Positions 8,514 to 17,353 are shown, numbered from the stretch's first letter. The stretch: 64,000 nt of DNA from Alphaproteobacteria bacterium (GCA_039980135.1 JBDXCV010000003.1:434001-498000), one strand, 5' to 3'. Notes: generated from the letters alone by a model not told the origin. Made by a program: numbers and translations.

Positions 8514-9473
8514 ATGAACATGTTTCGCACGATGATGGTCGGCGCTGCCGCGCTCGGCCTTGCGGCGGCGGCGACGCCAGCCCAGGCGTTTCCCGACGGT
8601 CCGATCGAGTTCGTCATTCCCTTCGGCGCCGGCGGCGGTGCCGACATCGAGGGGCGGCTGCTCGCCAAGGAGATGTCGGCCGTCCTCGGGGTGCCTGTGA
8701 CGCCGGTGAACCGTCCCGGTGGCGGCGGTGCTGTGACCTACACCTACATCAAGAACTCCAAACCCGACGGACACACCGTCGGCTGGAATTCCACCTCGGT
8801 GCTGACCACAACCAATCTTGGCAACACGGATTTCGCCTATGACGCGATGGACCATGTGGGACGGGTCGAGTTCCAGCCCCAGCCGTTTGTTGTCAAGGGC
8901 GACGCGAAATGGAATACCTTCGCCGAGTTCGTCGCCGACTGTAAGGCAGCCCCAGGCACGTTGAAGGTCGCCAACTCCGGCACTGGCAGCGCTACGCATA
9001 CCTCCGCGATCCAGTTGATGAACGCGGCGGGCTGCGAGGTCGTGCATCTGCCCAAGGGCATCAAGGGCCGCAACACGTCGGTCCTGAACGGTGAGGCTGA
9101 CGCGATGATCGCGCCGCTGACCGGCGCCGTGAATCTGACGAATGCGGGAAAACTCAAGATCCTGCTGATGCCGACTGCGGAGCGCAGCCCGGTATTCCCG
9201 GATGTCCCGACAGCCAAGGAAGCGGGCTATGATGTCGCGCTCGACTTGTTCCGCGGCCTGTCCGTCGCGCCAAACACGCCCGACGACGTGAAGTCGAAGC
9301 TGGCTGACGCAATGTCCAAGGCGGCGAATTCGCCGGCATTCCTGAAGCTTGCCAAGGACAAGGGTTTCACGGTCGCCCCGCTGGGACATGCGGAGTTTGA
9401 AGTCCTGCTGGCGGAAGAGAATGCGAAGGTGAAGGAAATCTTCGCGAGCGCCGGACTGCTCAAGACCAACTAA
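8514..9473 (+). CDS. tctC: TTT-family solute-binding protein (TctC/Bug type), system 1
   Basis: 319 residues with a clear Sec signal peptide (basic start, hydrophobic core, cleavage after ATPAQA). The mature protein starts FPDGPIEFVIPFGAGGGADI, the usual ligand-loop region of Bug proteins, followed by the VNRPGGGGAV loop and a GTGSATHTS segment. It is a periplasmic receptor for a carboxylated small molecule that hands its ligand to TctBA. The ligand cannot be read from sequence. It is the first transporter gene, and a hairpin separates it from tctB. Confidence 0.93.
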   Translation: MNMFRTMMVGAAALGLAAAATPAQAFPDGPIEFVIPFGAGGGADIEGRLLAKEMSAVLGVPVTPVNRPGGGGAVTYTYIKNSKPDGHTVGWNSTSVLTTTNLGNTDFAYDAMDHVGRVEFQPQPFVVKGDAKWNTFAEFVADCKAAPGTLKVANSGTGSATHTSAIQLMNAAGCEVVHLPKGIKGRNTSVLNGEADAMIAPLTGAVNLTNAGKLKILLMPTAERSPVFPDVPTAKEAGYDVALDLFRGLSVAPNTPDDVKSKLADAMSKAANSPAFLKLAKDKGFTVAPLGHAEFEVLLAEENAKVKEIFASAGLLKTN

Positions 9474-9488
9474 GCCTATCTTTGTGGG

Positions 9489-9521
9489 CCCGCTCCGGGA
9501 GAACACCCTCCCGGGTGCGGG
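9489..9521 (+). promoter_or_regulatory. Intergenic hairpin between tctC and tctB (system 1), probable expression attenuator
   Basis: CCCGC-T-CCGGGAG pairs with CTCCCGG-GT-GCGGG across a short loop, without a T-tract. A hairpin after the binding-protein gene is a common way to keep the receptor more abundant than the membrane subunits, by stabilising the upstream mRNA or partly stopping polymerase. A similar hairpin occurs in the second system at 25055-25085. Confidence 0.6.
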
Positions 9522-9583
9522 TCCCATGCCTTCACGTCCGGCCTTCTGCCGGGCGCCCCGATCCAATTTTTTGCGCGGGTCCC

Positions 9584-10042
9584 ATGCGCCGCCGAAACAT
9601 TCTTGCCGCACTGGTTCTGCTTGCGCTCGGCGTTGGCTACGGCGTTTTCACGTCGCAACTGCCGGTGCGCAGCCTTCCCGACACACCGGGGCCGCCGTTC
9701 TTCCCCTGGATCAACACCGTCGTGATCCTCGCCCTGTCCGCCGCGCTGCTCGTGCAGGGTTTGGTGGGGACGGGCGGGCCGGCGCCGGCACAAGTACAAG
9801 GCCGCTGGCGCGCCGGCTGGGCGTTGGGGGTCTTCGTCGTCTACCTGGCAATTCTGCCGGGCCTCGGCTTCATCCTCGCGACCGCGCCGTTCTTCGCGGC
9901 CCTGATGCTGCTGTTCGGGGAGACCCGGACCCTCCGCGTTGCCGCCGGCGCGATTATCGCCACGGCGCTCCTGTATTTTCTGTTCCGCCACGGATTCAAC
10001 GTGTTTCTGCCGACCGGGGTGCTGAAGGGGATCGTGCCGTGA
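9584..10042 (+). CDS. tctB: TTT transporter small membrane subunit (TctB), system 1
   Basis: 152 residues with four predicted membrane segments; starts MRRRNILAALVLLALGVGY and has the family's LPDTPGPPFFPW segment before helix 2. Together with TctA it forms the secondary transporter driven by an ion gradient. The open frame reaches further upstream, but that part contains the intergenic hairpin and is not membrane-like, so ATG 9584 is preferred. It ends 13 bp before tctA. Confidence 0.88.
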   Translation: MRRRNILAALVLLALGVGYGVFTSQLPVRSLPDTPGPPFFPWINTVVILALSAALLVQGLVGTGGPAPAQVQGRWRAGWALGVFVVYLAILPGLGFILATAPFFAALMLLFGETRTLRVAAGAIIATALLYFLFRHGFNVFLPTGVLKGIVP

Positions 10043-10055
10043 TCGGGTTTGAAAC

Positions 10056-11567
10056 ATGAGTCCGGATGTCCTCGCCGGGATCGCCCAGGCATCGGGTGCG
10101 CTCGTCCTGCTGACGACGGCGGTGGGCGTGTTTATCGGCCTGACCGTTGGCATGATCCCCGGCATGACGATCAGCACCGGCATCATCATCCTGCTGCCGG
10201 TGACGTTCGTGCTGCCGGCGGACATCTCCATCGCGCTTCTGTTGGGCCTCTATGTCGGCGGGATGACCGGCGGGAGTTTTTCGGCGGTCCTGCTCAACAT
10301 TCCCGGGACGCCGTCGGCGTCGGCCACGGCGCTCGACGGCTACCCCATGTCGGCGCGCGGCGAGGCCGGCCGCGCGCTGGGTGTCGCCATCACGGCGAGT
10401 TTCATCGGCGGCATGGTCAGCTTTTTCTGTCTGCTGTTCATTGCACCATTGCTGGCCGACGTCGCGCTGAGTTTCCGCACCGAGGACATGTTCGCGCTTA
10501 TCTTCTTCGGCATCACGATCATCTGCAGCTTCGCGGCCCAATCCCTGGTGAAGGGCCTGCTGTCGGGTGTGATCGGCCTCGCGATTGTCACCATCGGGCA
10601 GGACCCGGTGATGGGCTCCCAGCGTTTCACTTTCGGGCAGGTCAATCTGATCGGCGGCGTTCACTTTCTGACGGCGATGATCGGGCTGTTCGCGATCCCC
10701 CAACTGGTCAGCAATCTGGTGGATGTATCGGGCGGGGCCGCGCGCGTTCAGACGAAGCTGAAATCCGTCCTGCCGCGCCTGTCGGATTTGCGTGCGATCC
10801 GCCTGCCCGTCACGATCGGGTCGCTGACAGGCGCCTTTCTCGGCATCCTGCCGGGCGCGGGCGGGCCTATCGCGGCCTTCATCAGCTACGACTATACACG
10901 GCGTTTCTCGAAGCGTCGGGACGAATTCGGCACCGGCGCGGTCGAGGGGGTGGCGGCGCCGGAATCAGCGAATAATGCCGTCACCGGCGGCGCGCTCATC
11001 CCGATGATGACTCTGGGCATCCCCGGTGATCCGGTGACGGCGATCCTGATCGGCGCGCTGATTATTCACGGCCTGGCTCCGGGTCCGCTGATGTTCATCG
11101 AGCGGGGCGACTTCGCCTTCGGGCTGATCTTCTCGTTCTTCTGGGCGAACATCTTCAACTTCGTCATCGCGCTGACAGCGCTTCGGGTGCTTGTCAGGCT
11201 GCTGGCAACGCCACGGGCGCTGCTGATGCCGACGGTGGCGGTGCTGTGTGTGATCGGCGCCTTTGCGCTGCGCAACAATTTCTTCGATGTCTATGTGATG
11301 CTGTTCTTCGGTTTCGTGGGGCTGGCCATGCGCTGGCTCGACATGCCGGTGGTGCCGTTGCTGCTTGCTCTCGTGCTCGGGGTGCCGCTGGAGGAAAACC
11401 TGCGGGTGGCCCTGACATCGTCCCAGGGCGACATCGCGATCTTCTTCTCGTCGCCGATCAGCGTGGCCTTCCTCGGCCTGTCGGCGCTTTCCATAATCTG
11501 GTCGCTTCGGTCGGCCCGGCGGCGGCGCATGTCGGCGCAACCATCCAACAAGGAGAATTCATCATGA
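10056..11567 (+). CDS. tctA: TTT transporter large permease subunit (TctA), system 1
   Basis: 503 residues, about 11-12 membrane segments. Family blocks are present: GMTGGSFSAVLLNIPGTPSA, the internal repeat GAFLGILPGAGGPIAAFISY, and ESANNAVTGGALIPMMTLG followed by IPGDPVTAI. These conserved glycine/proline loops line the transport path in the TctA family. It is translationally coupled to the next gene through an ATGA overlap. Confidence 0.95.
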   Translation: MSPDVLAGIAQASGALVLLTTAVGVFIGLTVGMIPGMTISTGIIILLPVTFVLPADISIALLLGLYVGGMTGGSFSAVLLNIPGTPSASATALDGYPMSARGEAGRALGVAITASFIGGMVSFFCLLFIAPLLADVALSFRTEDMFALIFFGITIICSFAAQSLVKGLLSGVIGLAIVTIGQDPVMGSQRFTFGQVNLIGGVHFLTAMIGLFAIPQLVSNLVDVSGGAARVQTKLKSVLPRLSDLRAIRLPVTIGSLTGAFLGILPGAGGPIAAFISYDYTRRFSKRRDEFGTGAVEGVAAPESANNAVTGGALIPMMTLGIPGDPVTAILIGALIIHGLAPGPLMFIERGDFAFGLIFSFFWANIFNFVIALTALRVLVRLLATPRALLMPTVAVLCVIGAFALRNNFFDVYVMLFFGFVGLAMRWLDMPVVPLLLALVLGVPLEENLRVALTSSQGDIAIFFSSPISVAFLGLSALSIIWSLRSARRRRMSAQPSNKENSS

Positions 11568-12577
11568 GTAGTTCACCGCTTCGCGTTGCATCCGTTGGCC
11601 TGGGCTGGTGGTCCGATGTGCTGGCCGATGCGGCCGGCCGCACCGATGGCCGGGTCGAGATCGTGTCCTGCTTCACCCGCTCGGAGGACAAGCGTCAGGC
11701 GTTTTCCGAGAAGTATAATTGCGGGGCGGCAGCGAGCCTCGATGAGATCCTGAACGATGATTCGATCGACGCGGTCATCAACACCACGCCGAACCATGTA
11801 CATCTCGAGACCACTGCGGCGGTGGCTCAGGCGGGCAAGCATGTGTTCCTCGACAAACCGGTGGCCAACACCATCGGCGAGGCGCGACAGATCACCAAGG
11901 CCTGCGCGGATGCAGGGGTGGTTCTGTCGGTGGGTTATCAGCGCCGGCGCGAGAATCATTTCCGGTGGATCCAGGAGCGTATCGCAGCCGGCGAGTTCGG
12001 GACCCTTGTGCAGGCGGAGGCGAATATCAGCCGTGACCGGGCCGGCCAGTTCGAACTCGGCCACTGGCGCTATACCGCCGAGGGCATGCCGGGCGGCGTG
12101 ATGCTGCAGATCGGGCTGCATTATGTGGACGTGCTGACGATGCTCCTCGGTCCGGTCGAATCCGTTTCGGGCATGGCCGCCCAGCTGGTTTTGCCGGGGG
12201 ACAATCCGGACGTCGGGACGCTGCTGATGCAGCATGAAAACGGGGCAGTGTCGTCGCTTTCGACCAGCTACGCCTCGGCGTCTGAATATTACCTGATGAA
12301 CATCTACGGCAAGAAGATGAGCGCCTACTACAATCTGTTCGACGGGCTGCGCTCCCTCAGCCAGGGTGACAAGGACCAGACGCCTGTGGCGGTCGAGAAG
12401 AACGACGCCATCGCAGAGCAATTGATCGAGTGGGCCGACGCCATTGCGGGCGACGGGTCACCCGAGGTCGGCGGCGAGAGCGCCATGACGTCGCTGGCCG
12501 TGGTCAAAGCTGGGATCAAGTCGGTCGCCGAGGGGCGGCATGTGACGGTGGCGGAGATTCTCGCGTCGGACGATTGA
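11564..12577 (+). CDS. Gfo/Idh/MocA family oxidoreductase
   Basis: 337 residues. The N-terminal Rossmann domain starts LRVASVGLGWWSDVLADAAG, and the family EKP motif appears as DKP in HVFLDKPVANTIGEA. A C-terminal alpha/beta domain contains the expected GGVMLQIGLHYVDVL helix. These NAD(P) enzymes oxidise or reduce sugars, inositols or related compounds. Its start overlaps the tctA stop (ATGA) and has an AGGAG site, so it is made with the transporter and may act on the imported substrate. The exact substrate is unknown. Confidence 0.9.
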   Translation: MSSSPLRVASVGLGWWSDVLADAAGRTDGRVEIVSCFTRSEDKRQAFSEKYNCGAAASLDEILNDDSIDAVINTTPNHVHLETTAAVAQAGKHVFLDKPVANTIGEARQITKACADAGVVLSVGYQRRRENHFRWIQERIAAGEFGTLVQAEANISRDRAGQFELGHWRYTAEGMPGGVMLQIGLHYVDVLTMLLGPVESVSGMAAQLVLPGDNPDVGTLLMQHENGAVSSLSTSYASASEYYLMNIYGKKMSAYYNLFDGLRSLSQGDKDQTPVAVEKNDAIAEQLIEWADAIAGDGSPEVGGESAMTSLAVVKAGIKSVAEGRHVTVAEILASDD

Positions 12578-12673
12578 TCACGATTTATCGTTGGGACGCC
12601 TGTTTCCACCGATCCGATTCGCGGCAGGCTGTAGGGTCTGTGGGGGAAATGGCCTGGAGAAAGGTGGACCGGA

Positions 12674-12988
12674 ATGTCGCAGGATCATATTGACGAAGAG
12701 CGGGTCGAGGCGGCGTTCAAATCTATTCGTGCCGCACGCGCGAGCGCATGGAACCTGTCGGTCGATGAGGTCGCCGCGCTGGCCGAGCGGGTGCGCCTGG
12801 AGATCATGCTGGAGCGCGGGATGCGCCGGGCGCGCAAGCGCTGGTACCGGGCCTATGCGGACTTCCTCGACGATGTGGTCGAGGAACGGTTGGAGAAGGA
12901 AGGCCGCAGCGCGGATACCTTCCATGCGGGTGTGGTGAATTATGTGCGCGGCATGCTGAGCGATAATGGCGGTTCGGATGACGGGTGA
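12674..12988 (+). CDS. Small charged helical protein of unknown function
   Basis: 104 residues, not recognised. It has a GGAGAAAGGTGGACCGG ribosome-binding region and codon use like its neighbours. The sequence is rich in Arg, Glu and Ala (for example LAERVRLEIMLERGMRRARK) and should be mostly alpha-helical with a possible short coiled coil. No signal peptide, membrane segment or cysteine motif is visible. It sits between the oxidoreductase and the dienelactone-hydrolase-like gene on the same strand. Confidence 0.6.
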   Translation: MSQDHIDEERVEAAFKSIRAARASAWNLSVDEVAALAERVRLEIMLERGMRRARKRWYRAYADFLDDVVEERLEKEGRSADTFHAGVVNYVRGMLSDNGGSDDG

Positions 12989-13028
12989 TCATGTATCACC
13001 GGCACGTGGATGACGGGGGAAGACGACG

Positions 13029-13796
13029 ATGCTTGAAAAGACCGTAAATGTGCACACTGACGACGGCGTGATGGAAACCTTCATCACCCACCCGGAAGCG
13101 GGCGGCCCGTTCGCGCCGGTCATCCTGTACATGGACGTGTGGGGTATCCGCGAGCAGTTGCGCGACATCGCCCGGCAGATCGCCTGCGTCGGCTACACGG
13201 TGGTGCTGCCGAACATCTACTACCGGATGGGCGGCGAGCATTTCGATTATCGGAACCCGGATGGCACGACCACGTCCCTGAAGGATATGCCCGCAGCCGA
13301 GCAGGAAAAAATCCTGGCCTATCGGAGCCATGTGAGCGATCCGATGGCAGTGGCGGACACGGGGTCGCTGATGGCGTTCCTGGCGGGTGAGGACGCCGTG
13401 CGACCAGGCCCCGCCGGGTCGGTCGGCTACTGCATGGGCGGCCGCCACGTCCTGCGGGTCGCCGGCGCGTTCCCGGAAACGTTTGTGGCCAGCGCGTGCC
13501 TGCATGGCACGCGGTTGTTCGTGGAAGAGGGGGATTCACCCCATAGCGAGGCGCCGCGGGTGCGCGGCATGTTCTACAACGGTATCGGCGCGAAGGATCA
13601 CTACGCGCCGGCCGAGACGGTGGCGGCGGTCGAGGCGGCGTTTGTGGGCCAGGATTGCGACTACACCCAGTTCATCCACCCTGGTGCGCCACACGGCTAT
13701 GCCATTCCCGACCGCGACGCCTACGACAAGCAGGCGACGTATCGGGACTGGGAGCATATCTACGCGATGTATGACCGGATGCTGCGGGGGCGGTAG
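13029..13796 (+). CDS. Dienelactone hydrolase family protein
   Basis: 255 residues of the DLH-type alpha/beta hydrolase family. The nucleophile elbow is GYCMGG with cysteine, the hallmark of dienelactone hydrolases; an acid and a histidine lie in the expected late strands (GAKDHYAP and HPGAPHGYAIPDRD). Classical members open dienelactones in chloro- and oxo-aromatic degradation, while others hydrolyse unrelated esters. It closes the plus-strand catabolic run, 40 bp after the small unknown gene, and is followed by a terminator. Confidence 0.9.
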   Translation: MLEKTVNVHTDDGVMETFITHPEAGGPFAPVILYMDVWGIREQLRDIARQIACVGYTVVLPNIYYRMGGEHFDYRNPDGTTTSLKDMPAAEQEKILAYRSHVSDPMAVADTGSLMAFLAGEDAVRPGPAGSVGYCMGGRHVLRVAGAFPETFVASACLHGTRLFVEEGDSPHSEAPRVRGMFYNGIGAKDHYAPAETVAAVEAAFVGQDCDYTQFIHPGAPHGYAIPDRDAYDKQATYRDWEHIYAMYDRMLRGR

Positions 13797-13810
13797 GCGC
13801 AGGGGGACAG

Positions 13811-13849
13811 AACAACCCTGGCCCGAGACGGACCGGGGTTGTTTGTTTT
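13811..13849 (+). terminator. Rho-independent terminator of the plus-strand catabolic run
   Basis: AACAACCC (13811-13818) pairs with GGGTTGTT (13836-13843), extended by TGG/CCG, with TGTTTTC following. It lies between two convergent genes and may act on both strands, though the T-rich side favours the plus strand. Confidence 0.75.
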
Positions 13850-13868
13850 CGGCATGGGCGAACCCGGA

Positions 13869-14417
13869 TCAGGCGGCCTCGGCGCGTGCATTGACGGCTT
13901 TCAGCGCCGCGAGAATATTCTCGGGCGAGGATTCGCCATAAGGGTCGTCCTCGGCGTTGTCGCCATATCCGGGCTCCTCGAACCAGGCCTCGACCACACC
14001 GTCATTGACGATCGCGGCGTAACGCCAGGAACGCATGCCGAAGCCGAGATTGTCCTTGCTCACGAGCATTCCCATCTTGCGGGTGAACTCGCCCGATCCG
14101 TCCGGGATCAGCTTGACGTTCTCGAGGCCCTGCTGCTTGCCCCAGGCATTCATGACAAAGGCGTCGTTGACCGACAGGCAGTAGATCTCGTCGATGCCGT
14201 TCTCGCGGAACTCGCCGGACAGCTTCTCGAAGTTGGGGAGCTGGTAGGTCGAGCAGGTGGGAGTAAAGGCGCCGGGCAGAGAAAAGAGCACGACGCGCTT
14301 GCCCTTGAAGAAGTCCGCCGTATCGCGGATGTCCCAGCGGAACGGGTTGGGGCCTTCGATGGAATCGTCGCGGACGCGGGTTTTCCAGGCCACGGTGGGG
14401 AGGGTTTTGCCGATCAT
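13869..14417 (-). CDS. Peroxiredoxin (Prx5/glutaredoxin-dependent type)
   Basis: 182 residues. The peroxidatic cysteine is Cys55 in SLPGAFTPTCST, the standard Prx5 signature, and the conserved arginine is probably that in FGMRSWRYAAIV. Prx5 enzymes reduce hydrogen and alkyl peroxides using thioredoxin or glutathione/glutaredoxin. The start at 14415-14417 has an AAAGGA site. An Irr-box-like palindrome lies 46 bp upstream of the ATG, which points to iron or haem and oxidative-stress control. It is transcribed alone, convergent with the dienelactone-hydrolase-like gene. Confidence 0.93.
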   Translation of the reverse strand: MIGKTLPTVAWKTRVRDDSIEGPNPFRWDIRDTADFFKGKRVVLFSLPGAFTPTCSTYQLPNFEKLSGEFRENGIDEIYCLSVNDAFVMNAWGKQQGLENVKLIPDGSGEFTRKMGMLVSKDNLGFGMRSWRYAAIVNDGVVEAWFEEPGYGDNAEDDPYGESSPENILAALKAVNARAEAA

Positions 14418-14462
14418 CGGATGTCCTTTCGTTTCGAGCATCATTCAGATGCGATGTTGTTT

Positions 14463-14479
14463 ATTAGAACAATTCTAAT
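14463..14479. promoter_or_regulatory. ICE/Irr-box-like operator upstream of the peroxiredoxin gene
   Basis: ATTAGAA-CAA-TTCTAAT is a perfect 7-3-7 palindrome. Its TTAGAA-N3-TTCTAA core is identical to the iron control element (TTTAGAA-N3-TTCTAAA) bound by the alphaproteobacterial haem-dependent regulator Irr. It sits in an AT-rich gap between the peroxiredoxin and DUF1993 genes, at promoter distance from the former. Confidence 0.65.
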
Positions 14480-14555
14480 GTAATAACGAAGCGCGCGGAA
14501 TCAATGGCGCGCGAGAAATAAACTCACGCGCTGATCGAGGGCCGGAAATCCGGCG

Positions 14556-15089
14556 TTACTTGCCCTGAAAAGCGTCCTTCATGACCTTGCCCAGGAAGTC
14601 GATCTTGCCGATCTGGACCCCCTCGGCGCGCAGCAGATCGTAGGCGGTGGTGCAATGGAAATACACCTGCGCCTGGGCGATCTGCAGGACGAAGTCGATG
14701 GCGGGCAAGGTCAGGTCGCCGAGGCGCACAGTGATCGTCACTTCGCGCGCAGGGTCGCCGTCGATGGCGTCCGGCGCGACGCCGCGAATGAAATCGAGCG
14801 TATCGGCGATCCGCGCCCGCGCGTCCGAGATATCCACCGCCAGCGCCTCGGGCAGGGCCGGCGCGGGGATATCCGCGAGCGTGGCGATGGTCTGGCGGGC
14901 GTGGAAACAGGCCCGATCGACTTGATGACCAAGCGTGAACATGTCGGGCGCGCAACGACGCTCCAGGAGTTCACCCTCCTCGAGCCCCTTTTCCGCCGCA
15001 AAATCCGCGCCCCGGTCGAGGACGAAGTCGAGGTTGGTGAGCATCTGGTCGTAGACCGGAACGGTGATCCGGTGCAGCGATAGGGTCAT
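14556..15089 (-). CDS. DUF1993 family protein
   Basis: 177 residues. It opens MTLSLHRITVPVYDQMLTNL and contains the DUF1993 blocks LGHQVDRACFHARQ and AQAQVYFHCTTAYDLLRAEG near the end, then IGKIDFLG. The family adopts a DinB-like helical bundle; conserved histidines suggest metal or thiol chemistry, but no activity is established. It lies 26 bp after the bicupin gene on the same strand and is likely co-transcribed with it. Confidence 0.9.
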   Translation of the reverse strand: MTLSLHRITVPVYDQMLTNLDFVLDRGADFAAEKGLEEGELLERRCAPDMFTLGHQVDRACFHARQTIATLADIPAPALPEALAVDISDARARIADTLDFIRGVAPDAIDGDPAREVTITVRLGDLTLPAIDFVLQIAQAQVYFHCTTAYDLLRAEGVQIGKIDFLGKVMKDAFQGK

Positions 15090-15115
15090 GTTCTGTGTTC
15101 CTGTGATAAGCGGGT

Positions 15116-16030
15116 TTAGTCGAAGCTGAAGCCGATGGTGCGGCAGCGAAAATAGAGCCCGCCATCCTGAATGACGAGGCTGAGCATCGCCGTGTCACCC
15201 TCATTGTGATGCTCGTGCAGTTCGGCGGGCGGCGTGATCATGAGCGCATGGGGGTGCCAGTCCAGCCGGTTCCCCTCGATGACCGAATACACATTGTCCG
15301 CCGCGATCGGCAGGGTGAGTGCGACCGAATTGTGCCGGTGGGGCCGCTGGACGGAATGTGGGTCGAGCGTGTTCATGGCGAGCTTGATGGACGGGTGTGC
15401 CGCGTCGGCGTTGCCGTTGCGCTCGCTGGTCAGGTGTAGCGCGCGCCCGGATGCGTTGGGGTCGGCGGACTGGTCGGACCGGACCCGGCCCATCTCGGCC
15501 ATGATCTCGGCCATGGGATAGCGTACGGCCCGGGTGGGGGCGGCATCCGGGGTGGGTGCCTCGAGACCATGAAAGGCCAGTTCGGGTTCGTTGGTGACCA
15601 GGAGCAGGACCGCGCCCTCGGCACCGCCGTCGAGGCGGGTCTGGCCGCCACCGGGCAATGTGAATACGTCACCGGATTGCCAGGCGAAACTTTCATTGCC
15701 CTTCGAGGCCCGGCCGTCACCGGAAATCACGTAATAAAACTCGCCGCTTGCGTGGAAAGCGCCGGTCAGGGTCTCGCCCGGCGTGATGCGGGCATAGCGG
15801 GCCAGCATGAGCGGCGTGGTCGCGGGCTCGTCGAGACCGATCTGCTCTCCGATATCGAGCGGAATCCAGCCGGTTGGTGTGTCGGGTGCCATGGCCCGGT
15901 CGCGTTGGGTGACAAACGCCATTTGCGGTATGGGGGGCCGTTCGACCTTGAAGATGTTCGCCGGGCTGTAGTAGCGCGCCCGCGCCTCGACACTCTCTGC
16001 CTGATCCGTGCTGTTGACCGTGCCGTCCAT
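15116..16030 (-). CDS. Cupin-domain (bicupin-like) protein
   Basis: 304 residues with two cupin-like halves. The first has ASGEFYYVISGDGRA, then WQSGDVFTLPGG; the second has RPHRHNSVALTLPI and HEHHNEGDTAMLSLV. The histidines in the second half are well placed for a metal site. Overall organisation recalls gentisate/hydroxynaphthoate dioxygenases, but identity to them cannot be claimed. The start at 16028-16030 has a GGAGGCGGATC site; the frame is open further upstream without coding signs. It is divergent from the acyl-CoA-dehydrogenase-like gene. Confidence 0.82.
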   Translation of the reverse strand: MDGTVNSTDQAESVEARARYYSPANIFKVERPPIPQMAFVTQRDRAMAPDTPTGWIPLDIGEQIGLDEPATTPLMLARYARITPGETLTGAFHASGEFYYVISGDGRASKGNESFAWQSGDVFTLPGGGQTRLDGGAEGAVLLLVTNEPELAFHGLEAPTPDAAPTRAVRYPMAEIMAEMGRVRSDQSADPNASGRALHLTSERNGNADAAHPSIKLAMNTLDPHSVQRPHRHNSVALTLPIAADNVYSVIEGNRLDWHPHALMITPPAELHEHHNEGDTAMLSLVIQDGGLYFRCRTIGFSFD

Positions 16031-16159
16031 GATCCGCCTCCCATGTTGTGTCTGCCAGTCTAGTTCAACCGGACGGGCGCACCAATCGACATGACTCATG
16101 CCCCTTGACCGGACTTGCCACGCAGCATTCACTGGGGACAATCGGGGACAGGACAACGC

Positions 16160-17353
16160 ATGCCGGACACCATCGCCACGACGGCCATAACAGACCTTAA
16201 GTCACGTGCCGCCGCATTTGAGCCTGTACTTGCGGCCCGGGCCCCGGCGACGGAGACCCTGCGCCGCCTGCCCGATGAGACGATCGCGGAACTCAAGGAA
16301 GCGGGGCTTCACCGGATTTGCCAACCCGCACGCTTCGGCGGGGCGGAGGCGTCGCTCGACGAGGCCTGCGACATCGTTGCCACCCTGGCGCGGGGCTGTA
16401 GCTCCACGGGCTGGGTGACGGGTGTCTACACGGACCACCAGATTCTGATCGGCATGTTCGACCCGCGCGCGGCCGACGATGTCTGGGGAGAGAACCCCGA
16501 AGCCCTCGTCTCCGCCGGTTTCACCCCGGGGCGAGACCACGAACAGGTCGAGGGCGGCTGGCGAATCTCGGGCAGTTGGGAGTGGTCGAGCGGCTGCGAT
16601 CATGCCGATTGGCTGATTCTGGGCAGTCTGTTGCCGACCGGCCCGGACGGCGCGATCGAACCGAACTACTGCATCGTATCGCGCGCCGACGTTTCCATCG
16701 AAGACAACTGGTATGTCATGGGGCTGGCCGGAACCGGCAGCAAGAACTTGCATGTCGAGACCGCCTTCGTGCCCGACTATCGCGCGTTGCCGTTTCGGAT
16801 GGCGGGCGCGGGCGGTGCCGAGCGGGCCGCGGCGCGGGGGCTGTCAGATGTACCGGCGCTCTACCGGCTGCCCCATCCGCCTTGTGTGCCGTTCATGCTG
16901 GCTGTCCCGGCTCTGGGCATCGCGGAAAGCCTGCTGGACGCCGTGGTCGAACAGATGGCGGGCCGTCGCTCGCGCGGGGTGCGGGTCGCCGAACATCAGA
17001 CGCTGCAGGTGCATATCGCGGAGGCGGCGGCGCAGATCGATGCGGCGCGGCTGTTGATGCAGCGCGATACCGGCGAGGCGATGGCGGCGATGCATGCCGG
17101 CCGCGAGCTGGGCGACCTGGAACGGGTGCGCAATCGTCGCGATCAGGCCTATCTGGTGCGCGAGTGTCGGGCGGCCGTAGATCGCCTCTTTACCACCCTG
17201 GGCGGCCAGGGGATATTCCTCGACAATGCCCTGCAGCGAAAGTTCCGGGACATGCACGCCATGAGCGGACATTTCGCCCTGAACTGGGATGTCGCCGCGA
17301 CCACCTACGGGCGGGTGGCGCTGGGCCTCGAGCCGACGACCCATCTGAGATGA
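16160..17353 (+). CDS. Acyl-CoA dehydrogenase-fold flavin monooxygenase (HsaA/group D type)
   Basis: 397 residues with the acyl-CoA dehydrogenase fold. It has ELKEAGLHRICQPARFGGAE near the N-terminus, a central GGWRISGSWEWSSGCDHADW block, and a C-terminal helical domain with LGGQGIFLDNALQRKFRDMH. The GCDHADW strand and the ending resemble the flavin-dependent hydroxylases of the HsaA and pigment-hydroxylase group rather than true acyl-CoA dehydrogenases, so hydroxylation of an aromatic substrate with reduced flavin is the favoured idea. No flavin reductase is adjacent. It overlaps the DoxX-like gene by ATGA. Confidence 0.8.
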   Translation: MPDTIATTAITDLKSRAAAFEPVLAARAPATETLRRLPDETIAELKEAGLHRICQPARFGGAEASLDEACDIVATLARGCSSTGWVTGVYTDHQILIGMFDPRAADDVWGENPEALVSAGFTPGRDHEQVEGGWRISGSWEWSSGCDHADWLILGSLLPTGPDGAIEPNYCIVSRADVSIEDNWYVMGLAGTGSKNLHVETAFVPDYRALPFRMAGAGGAERAAARGLSDVPALYRLPHPPCVPFMLAVPALGIAESLLDAVVEQMAGRRSRGVRVAEHQTLQVHIAEAAAQIDAARLLMQRDTGEAMAAMHAGRELGDLERVRNRRDQAYLVRECRAAVDRLFTTLGGQGIFLDNALQRKFRDMHAMSGHFALNWDVAATTYGRVALGLEPTTHLR

